This document shows, piece by piece, positions 32,778-43,780 of a stretch of 64,000 bases of DNA. The stretch's first letter is position 1. Each line of letters begins with the position of its first letter. The position numbers and the translations under genes were made by a program. The notes under the pieces are model-generated. The model saw only the letters and a list, made by a program, of their open reading frames with translations. It did no database searches and was not told where the DNA came from. Where the stretch lies: NCBI GenBank assembly GCA_015039315.1, contig WIDE01000077.1, positions 95,826 through 159,825 of the forward strand, read 5' to 3'. Source of the DNA: Clavulina sp. PMI_390 (lineage: Eukaryota > Basidiomycota > Agaricomycetes > Cantharellales > Hydnaceae).

Positions 32778-34031
32778 ATGGTGGTGCGATGGACATGTAA
32801 TGTTTGCAAAATGACGATGGCTGTGGGCAACCAGAGCACTCATGTCAGAGGGAAGAAACACCTAAAGCTTACGGGCACCAACAACCCCCCAGCCACGCCC
32901 TCTTCTCCCCCTTTGCCCCAGAACCCGGACCCCACATCCTCTCCTCCAATCAGCGATCCTGCTTCTACTAGCAATGATGGTGGTTCAGGTGTGCCCTTCA
33001 TTGCGACGACCTGCACCGTTTTCATGCTAATCGTTTGTCATCCGCTTCCTTGGTTAGTCCCGCCGCCCAAAGCCTCAGCTGTCCCATCCAAAAAAGTTAC
33101 GAAGTGGAACTGTGATGTCTGTAGCATTAAGATGCATCCAAACAATAGGGCCTCTCACGAGGCCGGTCAGCACCATCGGGCTCAAGCTGCTATTCCCCGC
33201 CCCGCTACTACCCCCAAAACCACTGTTTTCGAGCCACCGCCAACCACTATTCCGCCACCAGCACAAACCACCTCCAGTGCCAACTCCACCCAGAACAATA
33301 GCACTGCCTGGACCTGCAGTGTCTGTAGCAAAACGATGCACATTGACTGTCGGGTCCCCCATGAAAAAGGGAAGAAGCACGCGGCTCAGGTTGCCGCGAG
33401 AGCTGCCTCTGGCTCTCATCCCGCCCCTGCTACGACTATACCCATCGCCACTGCACCACCAGCTCAAGCGAGCTCGAGCAGCGCCTCCAAAGCTCCAGAG
33501 AAATGGACATGCGCTTTCTGTTCGATCACGCTGGATATTGCTAGCCGTAGTATGCACGAAGCCGGCCAAATGCATAAATCCCAAGTTGCTTTATGGGCCG
33601 GCTCCAACTTTGTACTCATGCGAAGTGGCTCTACTTCACCGTCCGTCAATGCACCTCCAAAAGCTTCAAAGGGTAAGAAACCTTCTCAACCAATGATGTC
33701 AGCCACTCCATCTGGTCCTTCTAAGACCCCACAAGCCTCATTCAGCAGCCAGGCGCGTAAGAAACGCCCTAATGGAGGCGGCGGCGGAGGGGGAGGGGGA
33801 GGAGGTAGTGGTGGCGGTTACGGTGCCGGAAGAAGACGAAGGAGAGGTGGTGGTGGTGGAGGAGGAGGAGGAGGGGGAGGATGGGGCGGTGGTGGAGGTT
33901 ACGGCAGCGACTTTGACTCTGACGATGCCCGCGACCTTCTCTGCGACATCGACACGGCATTTGGTCTCCTTCCGCATGGTGGAGCGTACAAGGAGAGTGA
34001 TTTCTATGATGACTATGGGAATGCCTATTAG
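32778..34031 (+). CDS. C2H2 (U1/matrin-like) four-finger protein with Gly-rich tail
   Basis: Exons 32778..32988 and 33058..34031 (1185 nt, 394 residues). Four copies of a W-x-C-x2-C-x11-H-x5-H finger: WTCNVCKMTM...THVRGKKH, WNCDVCSIKM...SHEAGQHH, WTCSVCSKTM...PHEKGKKH and WTCAFCSITL...MHEAGQMH. This is the matrin/U1-type spacing associated with RNA or dsRNA binding; targets are unknown. Pro/Thr-rich linkers separate the fingers. After residue ~330 there is a tract of Gly with RRRR, then a short conserved end LLPHGGAYKESDFY. The start is chosen at the ATG matching the next gene's start, not at an upstream in-frame codon. It is a tandem paralogue of the following gene, which has seven fingers. 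Confidence 0.82.
   Translation: MVVRWTCNVCKMTMAVGNQSTHVRGKKHLKLTGTNNPPATPSSPPLPQNPDPTSSPPISDPASTSNDGGSGVPFIATTCTVFMLIVCHPLPWLVPPPKASAVPSKKVTKWNCDVCSIKMHPNNRASHEAGQHHRAQAAIPRPATTPKTTVFEPPPTTIPPPAQTTSSANSTQNNSTAWTCSVCSKTMHIDCRVPHEKGKKHAAQVAARAASGSHPAPATTIPIATAPPAQASSSSASKAPEKWTCAFCSITLDIASRSMHEAGQMHKSQVALWAGSNFVLMRSGSTSPSVNAPPKASKGKKPSQPMMSATPSGPSKTPQASFSSQARKKRPNGGGGGGGGGGGSGGGYGAGRRRRRGGGGGGGGGGGGWGGGGGYGSDFDSDDARDLLCDIDTAFGLLPHGGAYKESDFYDDYGNAY
33772..33905 (+). repeat. GGN/Gly-codon low-complexity tract
   Basis: A run of GGC/GGA/GGT codons coding for poly-Gly with two short Arg clusters near the C-terminus of the four-finger protein. Open frames on both strands through it are composition artefacts. 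It resembles RGG/Gly-rich RNA-binding tails and is probably length-variable. The paralogue lacks it. Confidence 0.8.
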
Positions 34032-34948
34032 GCCATCGTCAAGCGGGAACTTACCCTAGTGTTGTTGCGAGGTTTGATACTCTTCTTCGGTGCTTTATTT
34101 ATTCGTGAACATCGCTCGCTTCTGGGATTATGCCTCAAGGGGTCTCTGGACGAGCGTTTCTTGTACCCACATTGCCTCGATATGGAATCCAAGGTGCTTG
34201 ATAGAACTCTTGCACTACATCAAGGGGCGTAACTCTTCCATTCTGCGCGTGCAACAAACACTCTTCAGTTCGATGTCATGATGGAGGTTCTTATTCAAAC
34301 ATGAGTAGCACCAGATTACCGCGCGCCTACCCAGAATTCTGCAAGCATCGTCGATTAGGCTGCTGTATACACCTCCACACTTGTCCACAACCATGATATC
34401 TTGGCCTGCCTCTTGCCCTCTTCTTAACGTGTGATGCACTTAACCAGGTGACCTCCAGGATCTGCGACACCACTCTATTCTGGAAGCTCAATAGCATATA
34501 AAAGTGCTTGATACCGCACGCTACGTTGCATTATACTACACAATAATGCATAGACTCTATTCTGGCTACGAAAGTACCAATGCTCTCATCTCTCCAAAAG
34601 TCGAACTGATCATGACGTGAAGTCAGTCGTGAGAAACATTTTGTTCGTCAACTTGGACTACGCCCCTTCGGCGATCAACACGGTCCCAAGTCTCGTTTTC
34701 TTGAATGTCTACCACAATCATCCCTCAATCCTTCGATAATCAATCGTAGCTTTTAATATCTCTCAGAGCTATTTGTCCTTGCGGGGTGCCTGATGGATCC
34801 GCTCTATTGAGTTCATCCAGCGCGGTTCGTGGCTTCCTAGCGGGCTAATCACTAGATCCCGACCTATAAGTCGAGGCCACGATCAATCCACGCCTCTCTT
34901 GTTGTCTTGTCCTCCAAGTACCCCCACGTCAGCTTGCACGTCTATACC
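34032..34948. other. Intergenic region between the two finger genes
   Basis: 3' flank of the first copy and duplicated 5' flank of the second. From about 34660 the order of short matches (TTAATATCTCTCAGAGCT, GTTCGTGGCTTC, GGGCTAATCAC, AAGTCGAGGCCACGATCA) follows that above the first copy. No ORF with a motif. Confidence 0.55.
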
Positions 34949-36546
34949 ATGGCGGTAAAATGGACATGTACTATCTGCAAAAGGACGATGGGTGTGAACG
35001 ATCAACGCGCTCATGTCGAAGGGAACAAGCACAGAAAGCGCGTTGGCGCGAAAAAGGCCCCAGCCACGCCTTCCCCTCTCTCTCTGCTCCAGAAGTCGAA
35101 GTCTCCGTCTGTTCCTACCGCCGGTAAACCTACTTCCACGAGCAATGCTAGTGCCTCAGGTGTGTCTTTCATAGTGACTATATCGTTTCTGTGTTGATTA
35201 TCCGCTGTTTGGCTCCTTGGTTAACCGCACTATCTGTGGCCTTAGCCGCTTCGCCCAAGAAGGTTACGAAGTGGAAATGTGGTGTCTGTGACACCAAGAA
35301 GATGCATCCGAACAGTCGAGCCTCTCACGAAGCTGGCCGGCGCCATCGTGCTAAAGCTGCTATCATGGCGCGGTCTATTGCCCCCAAGAGCAAGACGTCG
35401 CCGACCGTCGTTACGTCGCTGATACGAGCTACCTCAAGTGCCAAATCTACCCAGAATAGTAGCAAGGCTTGGACATGCACTGTTTGCAACAGATCAATGG
35501 ACATTGACAGTCGCATTCCTCATCAAAAGGGGAAAAAGCATGTGCGGGCTGCTGCGAGAGCTGGCTCTGGCTCACATATCACCCCTGTCATCACTGCCCC
35601 GCCGGCTCGAGCGACCTCCAAAGTCTCAGGGAACTGGGCATGCGCCTTCTGTTCTATCATATTGCACGTCAATGATCGCCGTCTCCACGAGGCGGGCAAA
35701 AAACATAAATCTCAAGTTGCTTCTAGGCAAGGCCCTAACACTTCCCTGTCGAAGCAAATTGCCTGTGCTCCATCCTCGTGGACCTGCGATGTTTGTAACA
35801 GAAAGATGCACAAACATAATCGCGTTTCTCATGAACAAGGTAAAAAGCACTCAAGAAAGGCTCAAGGTGCTCAGCAGTGGACGTGCAATGTTTGCCAAAT
35901 CACGATGGACCCGAATTGTCGTGGACCTCATGAGAGAGGCAAAAAGCATGTTCGAAATACTGCATCTCGTCCGCAAGGCGCTAGTATCACAGCACCATCA
36001 GCCATCCCTCTCGTATCCACTCAAGCAACGTTGACCAAAACTCCTGAGGTCACAGCGGAATGGACGTGCGACTTTTGCTGCATATCGGTCGAGCCGAGCC
36101 ATCGTAGCGCTCACGAAGAGACTGAAACGCATTGTCAAGCCGTCCGCCTCAGCGAATCCGAAGGAACCACACTTCCTTTGGTCCCCACCTCCATTGCGCC
36201 TGTGGTGGTTCTAGAGAGCGATAAAAGCTCCCACACCGCCATTGAGGGGTCTGGGGAAGTGTCATCTCCAATTGATGGGCCTCCTATGATCTCTTGTGTT
36301 ATTTCCGCTAGCCCAGATGATTACGCCCATCCTTCAGAGGATGGTTCGGCTGTTCAAGGTGAAGAAAGCGGCGGTAGTGAGAATAAAGCGCCCATAGACG
36401 ACTGGGATTCCAGTGATGATTGGTTGGACGAGGAAATTGAAGCCATCATACACGACATTCATCTAGCATCTAACCTACTTCCGGATGATGGGGCCTATAT
36501 TGAGAGAAACTTCTACAATGAGGGCCAATATGTTTGGATAGAATGA
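34949..36546 (+). CDS. C2H2 (U1/matrin-like) seven-finger protein
   Basis: Exons 34949..35159 and 35246..36546 (1512 nt, 503 residues). Seven W-x-C-x2-C...H-x5-H fingers: WTCTICKRTM, WKCGVCDTKKM (one residue longer before the His pair), WTCTVCNRSM, WACAFCSIIL, WTCDVCNRKM, WTCNVCQITM and WTCDFCCISV. Most end in H-E-x-G-K-K-H. The last finger is degenerate (THCQ, no KKH). An acidic tail of ~130 residues ends in LLPDDGAYIERNFYNE, matching the end of the first copy. The intron position is the same (after TCAG, GTGTGT donor). Fingers 5 and 6 sit next to each other with a short linker, consistent with internal duplication. Probably RNA/dsRNA-binding; no named orthologue recognised. Confidence 0.82.
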
Positions 36547-36921
36547 TTTTTTCGCGTCTATGCTTTTTGGGGACTCCTTTATGCGCTCCTTTTCCCATCG
36601 TTTGATACGATTTACCACATGTGGCTGGTCCACTGATGTGATCATTGTTTCTGTCAATACCATTGTCTGTATTTCTTGGGTTTGGAGTCTTATGGCATGA
36701 ACAAGTAGGAACCTCGGATACCCGATGTTAGCAATCAGACTGAAGCAATGATGCCCATAGCCCTCAGAAATAACGACATCCACAGGTCTCCAAGCCGCCG
36801 TGGAACTGCTGATTCGCCCAGTCGCCAATTGAATTACCGTGGGAAAGCAATCTCACATCCACTTGACCTTCCTCTCACTTTCGGCAAGCGAAGTCCCGAT
36901 CCACCGATGTTTGCCCTAGAC
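36547..36921. other. Intergenic region before the assembly gap
   Basis: 3' flank of the seven-finger gene and probably the promoter or 5' end of the dehydrogenase. The open frame running into the Ns from 36748 shows no dehydrogenase motif before the gap. Confidence 0.4.
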
Positions 36922-37140
36922 NNNNNNNNNNNNNNNNNNNNNNNNNNNNNNNNNNNNNNNNNNNNNNNNNNNNNNNNNNNNNNNNNNNNNNNNNNNNNNN
37001 NNNNNNNNNNNNNNNNNNNNNNNNNNNNNNNNNNNNNNNNNNNNNNNNNNNNNNNNNNNNNNNNNNNNNNNNNNNNNNNNNNNNNNNNNNNNNNNNNNNN
37101 NNNNNNNNNNNNNNNNNNNNNNNNNNNNNNNNNNNNNNNN
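36922..37140. other. Assembly gap (Ns)
   Basis: 219 Ns. Sequence immediately after it is already coding for the Rossmann segment of a dehydrogenase, so the start codon and first exon of that gene are inside or before the gap. Confidence 0.99.
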
Positions 37141-38543
37141 CCATCATCAATTTTGCGACCGTCATACAGTCATTCTAACTGGCGTTAGACCCAACTCCAT
37201 TGGAGGAGCAGTTCTGAAGGCTCTTGCCTCCTACGCCAAACTCATCGCGATAGTGAGCCGTAGCGAAGAACGGTGAGTTTATGACCACTGTGCATCGATC
37301 CGCTCTTCCGGCTGACAGAAGATTTCTCCTCTGACATGCTCATCCTACGAACCACTGAAGCATGAACGAAGTGGTATTAGATGTGAAGAAAGAAGCCCCT
37401 GAGGTGGAAATCCGACCTGTCGTGGCGGATTTCGGAGAGCTTGCGAGCGTTCGCACTGCAGCGGAAACAATTCAAGCATTCCCAGAACAATTCCACGTAT
37501 GCAAGCCCTCCTGATTTCATATATTATCTCCATCGAAAGCCGCTTCTCTTCTCACAGAGCGCCTTCTAATATACAGGTCTTCTTTGCTAATGCCGCTACC
37601 GGAAATCCAGAAACACTTCATCGCACAAGCGACGGCTTCGAGCTCAACTTTGGTGTAGATCACGTTGCACATTTCCTCCTAGTTAACCTCCTCTTACGAG
37701 CCGGGAAGCTCGTCTCTTTCTCTCCCGAGTCTCCGCTCCGAATCGTCACAGTCTCGAGCCGAATCCACGCGGTGATTGGCGTGCGGCTCGATGACCCGAA
37801 TTTCCAGCTGAGACCAGATGATTACAACCCGCTGGCGTCTTACAGCCAAGCAAAGGCTGCGAATCTGATGTTTGCGAGGGCGTTGATGAAACGAGGGATT
37901 TTGACGTTTGCTGTGCATCCCGGAAGTGCGTATCGTCTGAGAGTCTGAATATGGTTCCTACGCTAATCTGTGACTGGCATTCGGGAATGGTCAGCCGTAT
38001 TGACGAATATCATTGGACCGGGAACGGTGAAGCATTTCCAGAAGAACGGTAGGCATTTCCTGAAGTCAGGCGTCTCCTTAGCCTTGCTTACTTTTTGCAA
38101 TTACTTAGGGTGGATGGACGCAGATGGTAAACCCATTGATACTCCTGAAGTCAAATGGAAGAGCCCAGAAGAAGCTGCGGCAGGGTGAGCGTTTCATTCG
38201 CGGTCCTTTTTTTCACCAGCCCTAGATTGACGCATAACTTGATTCGGCCCAGGTACATTGTGGCAGCGTTTGACCCAGAGCTCAAAGGTACGTGGTAGAA
38301 TCTACCTCAAACCCCACAAATTTCATCTGAATCCATTTTCGCCAGGTCAATCAGGTTCATACCTCGTGGATTGTCAATTGAGGAACGAGCTTATAGCTGT
38401 CCATTCCCGAGACGAGGTGCGTCCTACTTACTGTTTTCCTGAAATAAGATACTCACTGGAATCACCTTCATCAGGAGAAGGTGGAGAAGCTTTGGACTCT
38501 TTCGGAGGAGCTAGTCAAGGAGCAATTCTCGATGTTATTCTGA
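37141..38543 (+). CDS. Short-chain dehydrogenase/reductase, 5' end in gap
   Basis: NAD(P)H-dependent oxidoreductase of the retinol-dehydrogenase/WWOX-like SDR group; substrate unknown. Exons read as <37141..37272, 37361..37496, 37577..37925, 37995..38184, 38253..38287, 38346..38416 and 38475..38543, all joining in frame. Motifs in order: VILTGVRPNSIGGAVLKAL (Rossmann cofactor loop, a TG-x6-G variant), SRSEER, FFANAATG (NAG-like), ELNFGVDHVAHFLLVNLLL, IVTVSSR (catalytic Ser), YSQAKAANLMFARAL (YxxxK) and VHPGTVLTNI. The C-terminus EKVEKLWTLSEELVKEQF is typical of the fungal members. No transmembrane segment is visible in the remaining part. Confidence 0.88.
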
Positions 38544-38979
38544 GTGAGTCATTCCTCAGCGTCGGAGGGAAAAGCTCCACGGGCCGGGAACAAAGGCCAT
38601 CGAATTTGTCAGACCAAAGCTCTAATAAACTGTTTTCTTAAACTCAATGGCTGACTAGATCATCAAACTCCGGCGTCCGCTGAGCTCATCGAGATTAGCA
38701 CCTGCTCACCGCCACTGTAGAAATACACTGTATTCTGGGTCGAGTCATTTTATGAAAACGATGCTGCGCTTTCCATGCGTTTCCTTGAATTGCTGTGCGG
38801 TTCTTGAGTACATGATGATGGTTTCATCTCTTGGCTGTGATGGTCGGAAGTGCGGACCACCCTGTGGTGACTCGAGGGTTCGGCTCCGAAAAGTGGTGCC
38901 TCTTTCTTCTTCATAAGCTCGCGAAAGCTGGTTAACCAAGAGCACTCACACAACACAGCCATCTCCTCATCCACAGCGA
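38544..38979. other. Intergenic region SDR-FAP1
   Basis: SDR 3' flank and FAP1 promoter. Only short overlapping ORFs without motifs are present. Confidence 0.5.
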
Positions 38980-41900
38980 ATGTCTGACGGCCCGACTCTG
39001 GTCTCGACATCTGCTCAAGATCATTCGACCCCTTCTTCATCGAGCGCGCCTTCAAGTCGCTCAAGAAACCAACGCTCGCGAGCCCGTCGACCTCCAGGTG
39101 ATCAAGGCGGATCACAATCCCAGCAAACACCTGGATCGCAAGCATCGCAGCAAAGCTCAAATGCAAACGTGAACAATAGAGGCGGTCGTCCTAGACAACA
39201 ACAGGGAGCCAGAGCTTCTCGAGAGACGTCACGTCAACCAGCCGGCGATGCATCAGCAGCACCAGCCCCTTCACGACCTCGGCGGAGGAATAACGCTAAT
39301 GCCGTTTCGGCATCAAACGATAGTACTACACTGTCCGAGCAGGTCTCCCAGCTGACCATCGACGGTTCTGAGCCGTCAGCCGCTGCACCTGCTCGCGCAT
39401 CTCGTCAGCAGCGATCCCGCAAGCAATTCGGTGCCCAGCTCACGACTTCAGCACCAGCAGGTACTTCAGGTTCTGGATCACGCTCTTCCCATCAACAACG
39501 AGGAAGCGGTGGTGCAAAAGCTGCCGTATCGGCCGCTGCTCTCGATGACATGGATCTGACCACCAGGCTGATCCATTCATTTACCCACAAGGACGATGCA
39601 TTGGACTGCCCGATTTGCTTCAATTCGATTCACCCTGCTCAACCCATATGGTCGTGCTCCTTGTCTTCTGAAACCGACACCTGCTGCTGGGGTACATTCC
39701 ATCTCAAGTGCATCCGCAGTTGGGCGGCCAAGAGTACGTGATCCCACTGAGTTACATATTGGACCAATCTAATCAATGAATTCTCGTAATTCAGGTGTTA
39801 AGGAGACCCATGACGCCTACGCCGCTAGGAACGAGGAGCGGGAAGGCGAGTGGAGATGTCCAAGCTGTCGAACCATGCGGCATGTGGTCCCTGCAGTCTA
39901 TATGTACGGTGACTTTGCAATATCACTTTGACTGCATTCATTGACAATTGCCTCCTCTTCATCCCAGGTGTTTCTGTGGCCGCGCTCAAGACCCCAAGGG
40001 TTCCCGACTGATCACACCCCATAGCTGTGGTGAACCATGCATTCGTCCAAGGACGTGCGAACATCCATGCTCCTTGTGAGTATATAATTCTTATAGAGTT
40101 ATTCAGGAGAGCGTAGTGCTAATCAACTCTTTTATAATAAAGACCGTGCCATCCTGGTCCTTGTCCACCCTGCATTTTATCCGTAGAGCGAAGCTGCCAT
40201 TGCGGTCAAGAGATTATCGTCAGCAGATGTTCTCGTCTCCACGAAGACCCCAATCCGACCCTATCCTGTGGTCGAATATGCAGTAAGCCACTTGGTTGCG
40301 GGAAACATTTCTGCATGGACCCGTGCCACCCTGGAGAGTGCACCCCTTGCACTCAGGTAGAGTCAGTCAGCTGTTATTGCGGAAAGGAGTCCAAGTCTGT
40401 TCCTTGCGGAGAGGGTCTCGCCAAGCCATCAGCTGTCATGATTGATGGCCAAAGGAAAGAGTGGGAAGGTCGGTACGAATGCGCGGCCGTTTGTGCTCAA
40501 CCATACGCTTGTGGAATCCATACCTGCGAAAGCGTTAGTATCGTTATGCTTCTCCTTACTAGCTCTGACGTTCTCAACTAATTTTATCCTCCTTGTGATA
40601 TTAGGCATGCCACCCACCATCTCTCGAGCCTGAGACATGTCCCAAGGACCCTTCACTTGTCCTCAACTGTCCTTGTGGCAAACACCCGATCGCTTCTCTT
40701 CCTTCAGGTCTTCGCACCTCCTGCTCTGACCCCATACCTACGTGTGGCTCGACCTGTGGACTCTCATATACGACTTGCTCACATGCTTGCCTTTCAACAT
40801 GCCACACTGGCCCGTGTCCTCCTTGTACCGTCCCCGTCAACGTAGCTTGTCGCTGGGGGCAGACAATGCGCTACATCGCGTGCTCTGTGCGACGCCAGCA
40901 GCTAGAGAGTGGCGAGGGAGAGATCCTATGCGATATCAAATGTGGTGGTATGAGGCACTGTGGGCGACACGCGTGCTCTAGAGCGTGCTGTCCACTTGCG
41001 GCGCTCAGTTTGAGCCTGAAGAAGGGGAAGGCTAAGCGGAGGGGCGCTGTTGATGCACAGGTTCTCGAGGATGAAGATGTTGAGGGATGGCACAATTGTG
41101 ATCTGGTGAGTGATTATAGTGAACGAGCGCTGTTCACTGTTGCTGAATGACACATATTCATTCCTGACCCGACATTTTACCTCACCCATCTAGCCATGCA
41201 ATAAACGATTGTCATGTGGAAACCATTATTGTGCTGAACCGGACCATCGCGGCCCGTGCCCACCTTGTCTTCAATCATCCTTCGAAGAGGTCAGTTGCTC
41301 TGTTAAAGCTTAGAGGCCTGCCAGTTCGTTGACTATCACATAACATAGTTCATTTGTAACTGTGGACGAACCGTTATCGAGCCACCCGTGCCATGTGGTA
41401 CTCAGGTGAGTGTCTGCCGGCCTAATCCCTATCTCCAAGCTCGCACTGACGCGTCTGGTTGCAGATGAACTGTCCTTATCCATGTGCCCGTCCCGATCCG
41501 GCTTGTGGACACCAGAAATCTCCCCATAGCTGTCACGAAACGGGTGAATGTCCCCCCTGTCCTTTCCTCACCACGAAGACCTGCGCGTGTGGAAAGTCTT
41601 CTGTGACCAATGTTAGGTATGTCATCAAAATGCGACACGACCCTCCCAAAAACTCGCAATGTTGATACTCTCCGTCTTTTTCGTAGATGCTCTCAAGAGA
41701 AAGTCTCATGTGGCAAGCCATGTGGGAAACTCATGGATTGTGGATATCATCAGTGCGACAAACTCTGCCATCCTGGAGATTGCGGAAGTTGCGCGCAGGT
41801 TTGTGGTAAAGCTCGCAAATCTTGGTAAGTCCTTCACTATCTTCTGGAGTGACATGATAGAATCCTGACGAAGTCTCGACAGCCATCCCCTCCAACATGG

Positions 41901-42986
41901 TTGTACCTCACAATGGTAAGCATCTGGCATTATTAGTTGTCCCGCGAACACTGCCCTAACACCTTGTCTTCAGCCACGCCCCATCTTCCTGTCCCGAAGA
42001 CGAACCTTGCAAGGCTGTCGTTACCCTGCGCTGCGAATGTGGCCGACTCCAACAGCCTGCTTCCTGCGGCGCGACTTTATCCAATCCCGTCTCCAGAGGC
42101 CATGGACCCTTCCAGCTCAAGTGCAACCAAGACTGTGCCGTCGCGAAGCGGAATCGCAATCTTGCCGAGGCGCTCGGAATTGACGCTGGGCTGGGCGCTG
42201 GTGGCGCCATGGGAAGAACGAGCAAATTTGCCGTCACTTGGCCTGATGATATTGTTAGTATCTTTAGGGCAAATTCGGCGTTCGGGATGTTGGTGGAGAA
42301 GACTTTGAATGAGTATGTATCCCTTATCATTTTCATGATACTTATTTGCTGACGATAATCATCTCCTCAGGTTCGTCGCCTCTGATAAGAAGACCCAAGT
42401 CCTCCCGCACATGCCTCTCCAACGCCGCGATTACGTCCGTAAAGTGGCCGAAGTCTATCGCATTACTGCTCGTGACGTTGATCAAGAGCCACATCGCAGT
42501 GTCGAGTTGACAAAGCGCATTGATACCCGCATGCCAGATCCTTTATTATCTAAGGCTGCTGGGCCTCCCCCTGCAGCTTCTTCCCTCGCTAGCTCGTCAA
42601 GGCGACTTGCAGTGCTAGGGGATGCGGCGAAGCGAAGCGCCGCGTCGACCCCCACACCACCAGCTGGTGCTGCCAGCTCAAGTCTGTCATCGAGTTCAGT
42701 GTGGGGCCCAGGTTCTCGCTCCACGACTCCAGGTGTGGCAGCTGCTGCTGCACCTCGATCGGCAGCTGCGGTCGTAGCATCACCTGGACCGAGTGCGGCT
42801 AACGTGGCTGGTGCTAGGAAATACCCTAACTCAGCACTAGCCGCAGCCCGAGCAAGCGCCACGACCACAACAGCAGCACTCTCTTCCTCACCACCAACAG
42901 GCGCTGGGGTTGTAAATCCTGTAGCGGCCGCGATAGTGAGGGATGACGAGGATGACGCACCTGATAACTGGGAAGACGATGCATGA
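38980..42986 (+). CDS. FAP1: NFX1-type zinc finger / R3H protein, Fap1 homologue
   Basis: Homologue of yeast Fap1 (FKBP12-associated) and human NFX1; a RING-like domain suggests ubiquitin-ligase activity, and roles in transcription or RNA control are known for the family. Multi-exon, beginning 38980..39733, 39795..39903, 39968... Order: ~200 residues of Ser/Gln/Arg-rich disorder, a RING-CH-like domain (CPICFNSI...WSCSLS...CCWGTFHLKCIRSWA...WRCPSCR), then a series of NFX1 Cys/His repeats (CHPGPCPPC, CGKHFCMDPCHPGECTPC, CGSTC..., CGNHYCAEPDHRGPCPPC, CGYHQCDKLCHPGDCGSC). A C-terminal R3H-type segment runs from PHMPLQRRDYVRKVAEVY to EPHRSVELTKR. An Ala/Ser-rich tail ends in an acidic DDEDDAPDNWEDDA. 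I checked the stop but not every internal splice site. Confidence 0.9.
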
Positions 42987-43780
42987 TTGTTAGATCCAAT
43001 AAAGCTGTACCAATGATCAAACGGTTTGTGTTTTCTAATTGCACCTCCCATCCCCGGTGGTTGGCTTACGGGCCGAGCTATGGTGGGAGCAGCTTATCGA
43101 TCCTATTTCAGCAAGTGTGAATACAAACGATGCAGTACATGACGCTGTACAGCTGTCTAACTGTTAGATAAGAGAACACGTAAATCAGACATATGTCTTC
43201 AACTCGGCCGTAATTACCTATCTAACGATTAAGTCGAGGCTGTATTGCTTTGTACTGGAGAATTGAGTCCCCATTTCAGCCTCATTTGGTGATTCCGAGT
43301 CCGCTCCCGAAGACAAGTGCTGCACCAAGCTGCGCATCGTATATTACGAGCTTCTTGGTATGTCCTAAATTTATCTGATTTCCAGCTAAGAAGGATCCAC
43401 GCTGAAGGTGTGTACTATTGCAATAGGTGCCGGTGCGCGCTTGCAATGCCGTTGTTGTGTTTATCGCTGACTCACTGGGAGCTTCTGCCCCATGCCAAAC
43501 CAATGGCCCCAGATATCGGATGATACGGTCCGGTATAAGGAGGAGAAATAGTGCTGTGTAAGTAATTGGAATCCTTGAACCGATCACTCATTCTTGCCTT
43601 TGAATTGTCGTCAACGCCGATACATTATCACGCTTAGTTTGATTCCAATAGTCCAAGGCTGTGGGACGCATGAGTTGAAATCCGCATACGATCTCACTCC
43701 CCTTATCTATGGTGACGTTCTGGCCAAGTCAGGATTATTGGCGCAGTGTCGCCCCTCCCCCGCCCAATCGCAGCTCTACC
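42987..43780. other. Intergenic region after FAP1
   Basis: About 800 nt with only short, motif-less ORFs. No RNA gene recognised. Confidence 0.5.

Noticed and set aside
33738..33977. Antisense Ser/Thr- or His-rich frames over the Gly-rich tract
   Set aside because: Reverse complement of GGN codons always gives open, biased frames.
42482..43051. 189-codon antisense frame opposite the FAP1 C-terminus
   Set aside because: Composition shadow of the Ala/Ser-rich FAP1 tail, with no start context or motif.
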